In this document: in pieces, positions 62,341-64,000 of the stretch
Layout of the letters: the number at the start of each line of letters is the position of its first letter
Position numbering within the stretch: position 1 is the first letter of the stretch
Source: Acidobacteriota bacterium
Lineage (GTDB): Bacteria; Acidobacteriota; Blastocatellia; Pyrinomonadales; Pyrinomonadaceae
Length of the DNA: 64,000 bases
Assembly (NCBI GenBank): GCA_016718135.1
Contig: JADKEF010000004.1
Coordinates: 350,012-414,011, forward strand
Reading direction: 5' to 3'
Translations under genes and position numbers: made by a program
Notes under the pieces: generated by a model
What the model was told of the DNA's origin: nothing
Database searches by the model: none
Seen by the model: the letters and a program-made list of their open reading frames with translations, nothing else

Positions 62341-63408
62341 ATGGACGATCAGAACATTGAACATGAACCGGAAGCTAGTGGCCAGATGTCGTTCCTCGAA
62401 CATCTGGACGAACTACGTAAACGGTTGGTCAAATCGGTACTCATCCTCATCGCCGCCTTTCTAATTTGCTTTAACTTCTCGAACGATATCTACAACTTTC
62501 TTTCTATTCCAATTAGAAAGGCCCTTAATGAAGTACAACGTCGGCAACTACCGGTCAGTGGGATCACTGGTTCGGAGAGCCTGAGGCCTATCAATGAGAT
62601 AAAAGAGGGCGACACGGGACGATATACGATTAGCGTCGATACGTCGGTCGGGGCAACGGTGCTGCCCGCGGGAACTTCAGTCGGTGCCGAGGTTACGCGA
62701 GATGCTGAAGGAAAGATCGGACTGTTTACTACCGAACCGATCTTTACAAACAACGCAATAGTTCCAAAAGGTGTGCGTTTACCGCTTGAATATATAGACG
62801 ATATTGCCAAGAGCCAGCCGAACACCGACTCGCGCATGACAATCACAACTGCGCCCGAATCGTTTACTCTTTTGGTGACGGTTTCACTTTATGCAGCGAT
62901 AGCACTCGCCCTACCCCTACTACTTTGGCAAGTCTGGGGGTTTATTTCGCCGGCATTGTACAAGCATGAACGCAGCTATGTAACGCCATTCATAGGATTA
63001 TCGACAATCTCTTTTGTGGTAGGTGCGGCATTCGCGTATTACATTCTATTTCCACCGGCTGTTAATTTTTTACTGAATGTAGGCGAGGGTGAGTTTCAGT
63101 TTCAGCTGCGAGCGACGGACTATTTGGACTTTATTACCATCATCATGTTAGCGATGGGGTTGATCTTTCAAATGCCGGCAATAACCTATGTCCTTTCGAG
63201 GATCGGTGTAGTTTCTGCTCGACTCTTAATAAGTAGTTGGAAGATAGCGCTTATTGTCATCTTGATCGTGGCGGCCGTGGTTTCGCCAACGGCGGACGTC
63301 GTCAACATGATGTTGTTCGCGACACCAATGATGGCACTATATGTGGTATCGATTTTTATCGCCTGGTTTTTTGGGAAGAAACGCCAGACTGATGCCGAGG
63401 TGGCCTGA
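62341..63408 (+). CDS. tatC: Twin-arginine translocase subunit TatC (large first periplasmic loop)
   Basis: 355 residues from ATG 62341; an in-frame TTG 18 bases earlier is possible. Conserved TatC marks are MSFLEHLDELRKRLVKS at the cytoplasmic start, LLLWQVWGFISPALYKHER, AFAYYILFPPAVNFLL and the six membrane helices, ending FFGKKRQTDAEVA. Unusually, the first periplasmic loop is about 130 residues (about 47-176), against roughly 35-45 in E. coli. The extra part (about residues 66-166) includes RYTISVDTSVGATVLPAGTS and looks like a small beta-rich domain. TatC binds the twin-arginine signal of Tat precursors. Confidence 0.9.
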   Translation: MDDQNIEHEPEASGQMSFLEHLDELRKRLVKSVLILIAAFLICFNFSNDIYNFLSIPIRKALNEVQRRQLPVSGITGSESLRPINEIKEGDTGRYTISVDTSVGATVLPAGTSVGAEVTRDAEGKIGLFTTEPIFTNNAIVPKGVRLPLEYIDDIAKSQPNTDSRMTITTAPESFTLLVTVSLYAAIALALPLLLWQVWGFISPALYKHERSYVTPFIGLSTISFVVGAAFAYYILFPPAVNFLLNVGEGEFQFQLRATDYLDFITIIMLAMGLIFQMPAITYVLSRIGVVSARLLISSWKIALIVILIVAAVVSPTADVVNMMLFATPMMALYVVSIFIAWFFGKKRQTDAEVA

Positions 63409-63534
63409 CGATGATCAGACAACCTCGAACACCTCAAAAGCATCTTGAATACAGACAAAATTCAGTCTAGAATCTTGAAAAGATAAGGATATTGTTGTGA
63501 CGCCACAGATCGTGGCAGATGGAGTTTTACCGCT

Positions 63535-64000
63535 ATGTCGAAAGTTAAATTTGGTAAGGGTGTTTTGCTTACTTCGCTGATCTCTGGCGTTGCTGCTATG
63601 GGCGTCTGGGCTCAACCGCCGGACAAGACCAAGCCGAGCCAAGACGTGACCGATAAAGTTCGAAAGGTTACGCCTGAAATGAAGGACGTCTATAAGAAGT
63701 GGATGAACACGGACGTTGCATACATCATTACTAGTGACGAGAAGAAGGCTTTCAAAGCATTGGTTACTGACGAAGAGCGTGAGAATTTCATCGAAAATTT
63801 CTGGCGTCGTCGCGATCCCAATCCTGATACCGAGGAAAACGAATACCGTGAGGAATACTACGAGCGAATCGCCTATGCCAATGAGCACTTCGCATCGGGT
63901 ATTCCCGGATGGAAAACAGACCGAGGCCGTGTTTATATCGCATGGGGCAAGCCGGACTCGATAGAATCCCGTCCGTCAGGCGGTGCGTATGACCGTCCGA
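63535..64000 (+). CDS. GWxTD-domain exported protein (partial, runs off the window)
   Basis: ATG 63535 opens a signal peptide (SKVKFGKGVLLTSLISGVAAMGVWAQ). The 155 residues seen contain YKKWMNTDVAYIITSDEKKAF, FWRRRDPNPDTEENEYREEYYERIAYANEHF and the hallmark GWKTDRGRVYIAWGKPD of the GWxTD domain (named for this motif), which is common in Acidobacteria and Bacteroidetes. Function is unknown, though it is usually exported. The 3' end lies beyond base 64,000. It is 126 bases after tatC. Confidence 0.9.
   Translation, partial: MSKVKFGKGVLLTSLISGVAAMGVWAQPPDKTKPSQDVTDKVRKVTPEMKDVYKKWMNTDVAYIITSDEKKAFKALVTDEERENFIENFWRRRDPNPDTEENEYREEYYERIAYANEHFASGIPGWKTDRGRVYIAWGKPDSIESRPSGGAYDRP

Overview
The window looks like a chromosomal segment of an Acidobacteriota bacterium, most likely class Blastocatellia. 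This rests on the mix of protein families and is an inference. The families are: two Oar-like TonB-dependent receptors with carboxypeptidase-regulatory N-termini; a secreted VWA protein of the acidobacterial type; PknB kinase/TolB-propeller fusions; proteins that open with a CPxC...YCLxDG zinc ribbon; and a GWxTD-domain protein. No prophage, insertion sequence or CRISPR array was seen.

Layout. 0-7.2 kb: two TonB-dependent receptors. 7.3-10.4 kb: a secreted unknown, a CbbQ/NorQ-type AAA+ ATPase and a Tat-exported PhoX phosphatase. 10.5-13.5 kb: a GNAT acetyltransferase, then a minus-strand operon (redoxin, very cysteine-rich exported protein, VWA protein) next to an AraC-type regulator. 13.6-24 kb: membrane protein, M28 peptidase, methyltransferase, topA, dprA, tRNA-Sec (selC), an unknown helical protein, M20 peptidase and S1/P1 nuclease. 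24-27.5 kb: small zinc-binding protein, zinc-ribbon/SH3 protein, DoxX-like, DUF1428 and MATE transporter. 27.8-31 kb: dnaN and dnaA, with DnaA-box-like sites on both sides of dnaA, so a probable replication origin. 31-43 kb: NuiA-like inhibitor, DUF2807 protein, lipoprotein, DUF4440 protein, then a cluster of TolB-propeller proteins, a Ser/Thr kinase and a decayed paralogue. 43-51 kb: ABC exporter, DUF445 protein, purM/purN and an esterase. 52.4-64 kb: an origin-type block rpmH-rnpA-yidD-yidC-jag-mnmE-mnmG-parA-parB, followed by selD, tatA/B, tatC and the start of a GWxTD protein.

How the genes connect. The dnaA/dnaN pair and the rpmH-to-parB block are classic origin neighbours, and two parS-like palindromes lie directly before parA. 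selD carries an in-frame UGA at its catalytic position with a good bacterial SECIS-type hairpin behind it, and the cognate tRNA-Sec is about 40 kb away, so selenocysteine decoding is expected. The tat genes fit the twin-arginine PhoX precursor.

Quality note. At least eight reading frames, including mnmG, selD and purN, are broken by one small indel or one stop codon, often at homopolymers or dinucleotide runs. This pattern suggests residual sequencing or assembly error as much as biology. One locus (39.5-41.2 kb) carries several lesions and looks like a true pseudogene. Type 'pseudogene' is used for some genes only to flag a broken frame.
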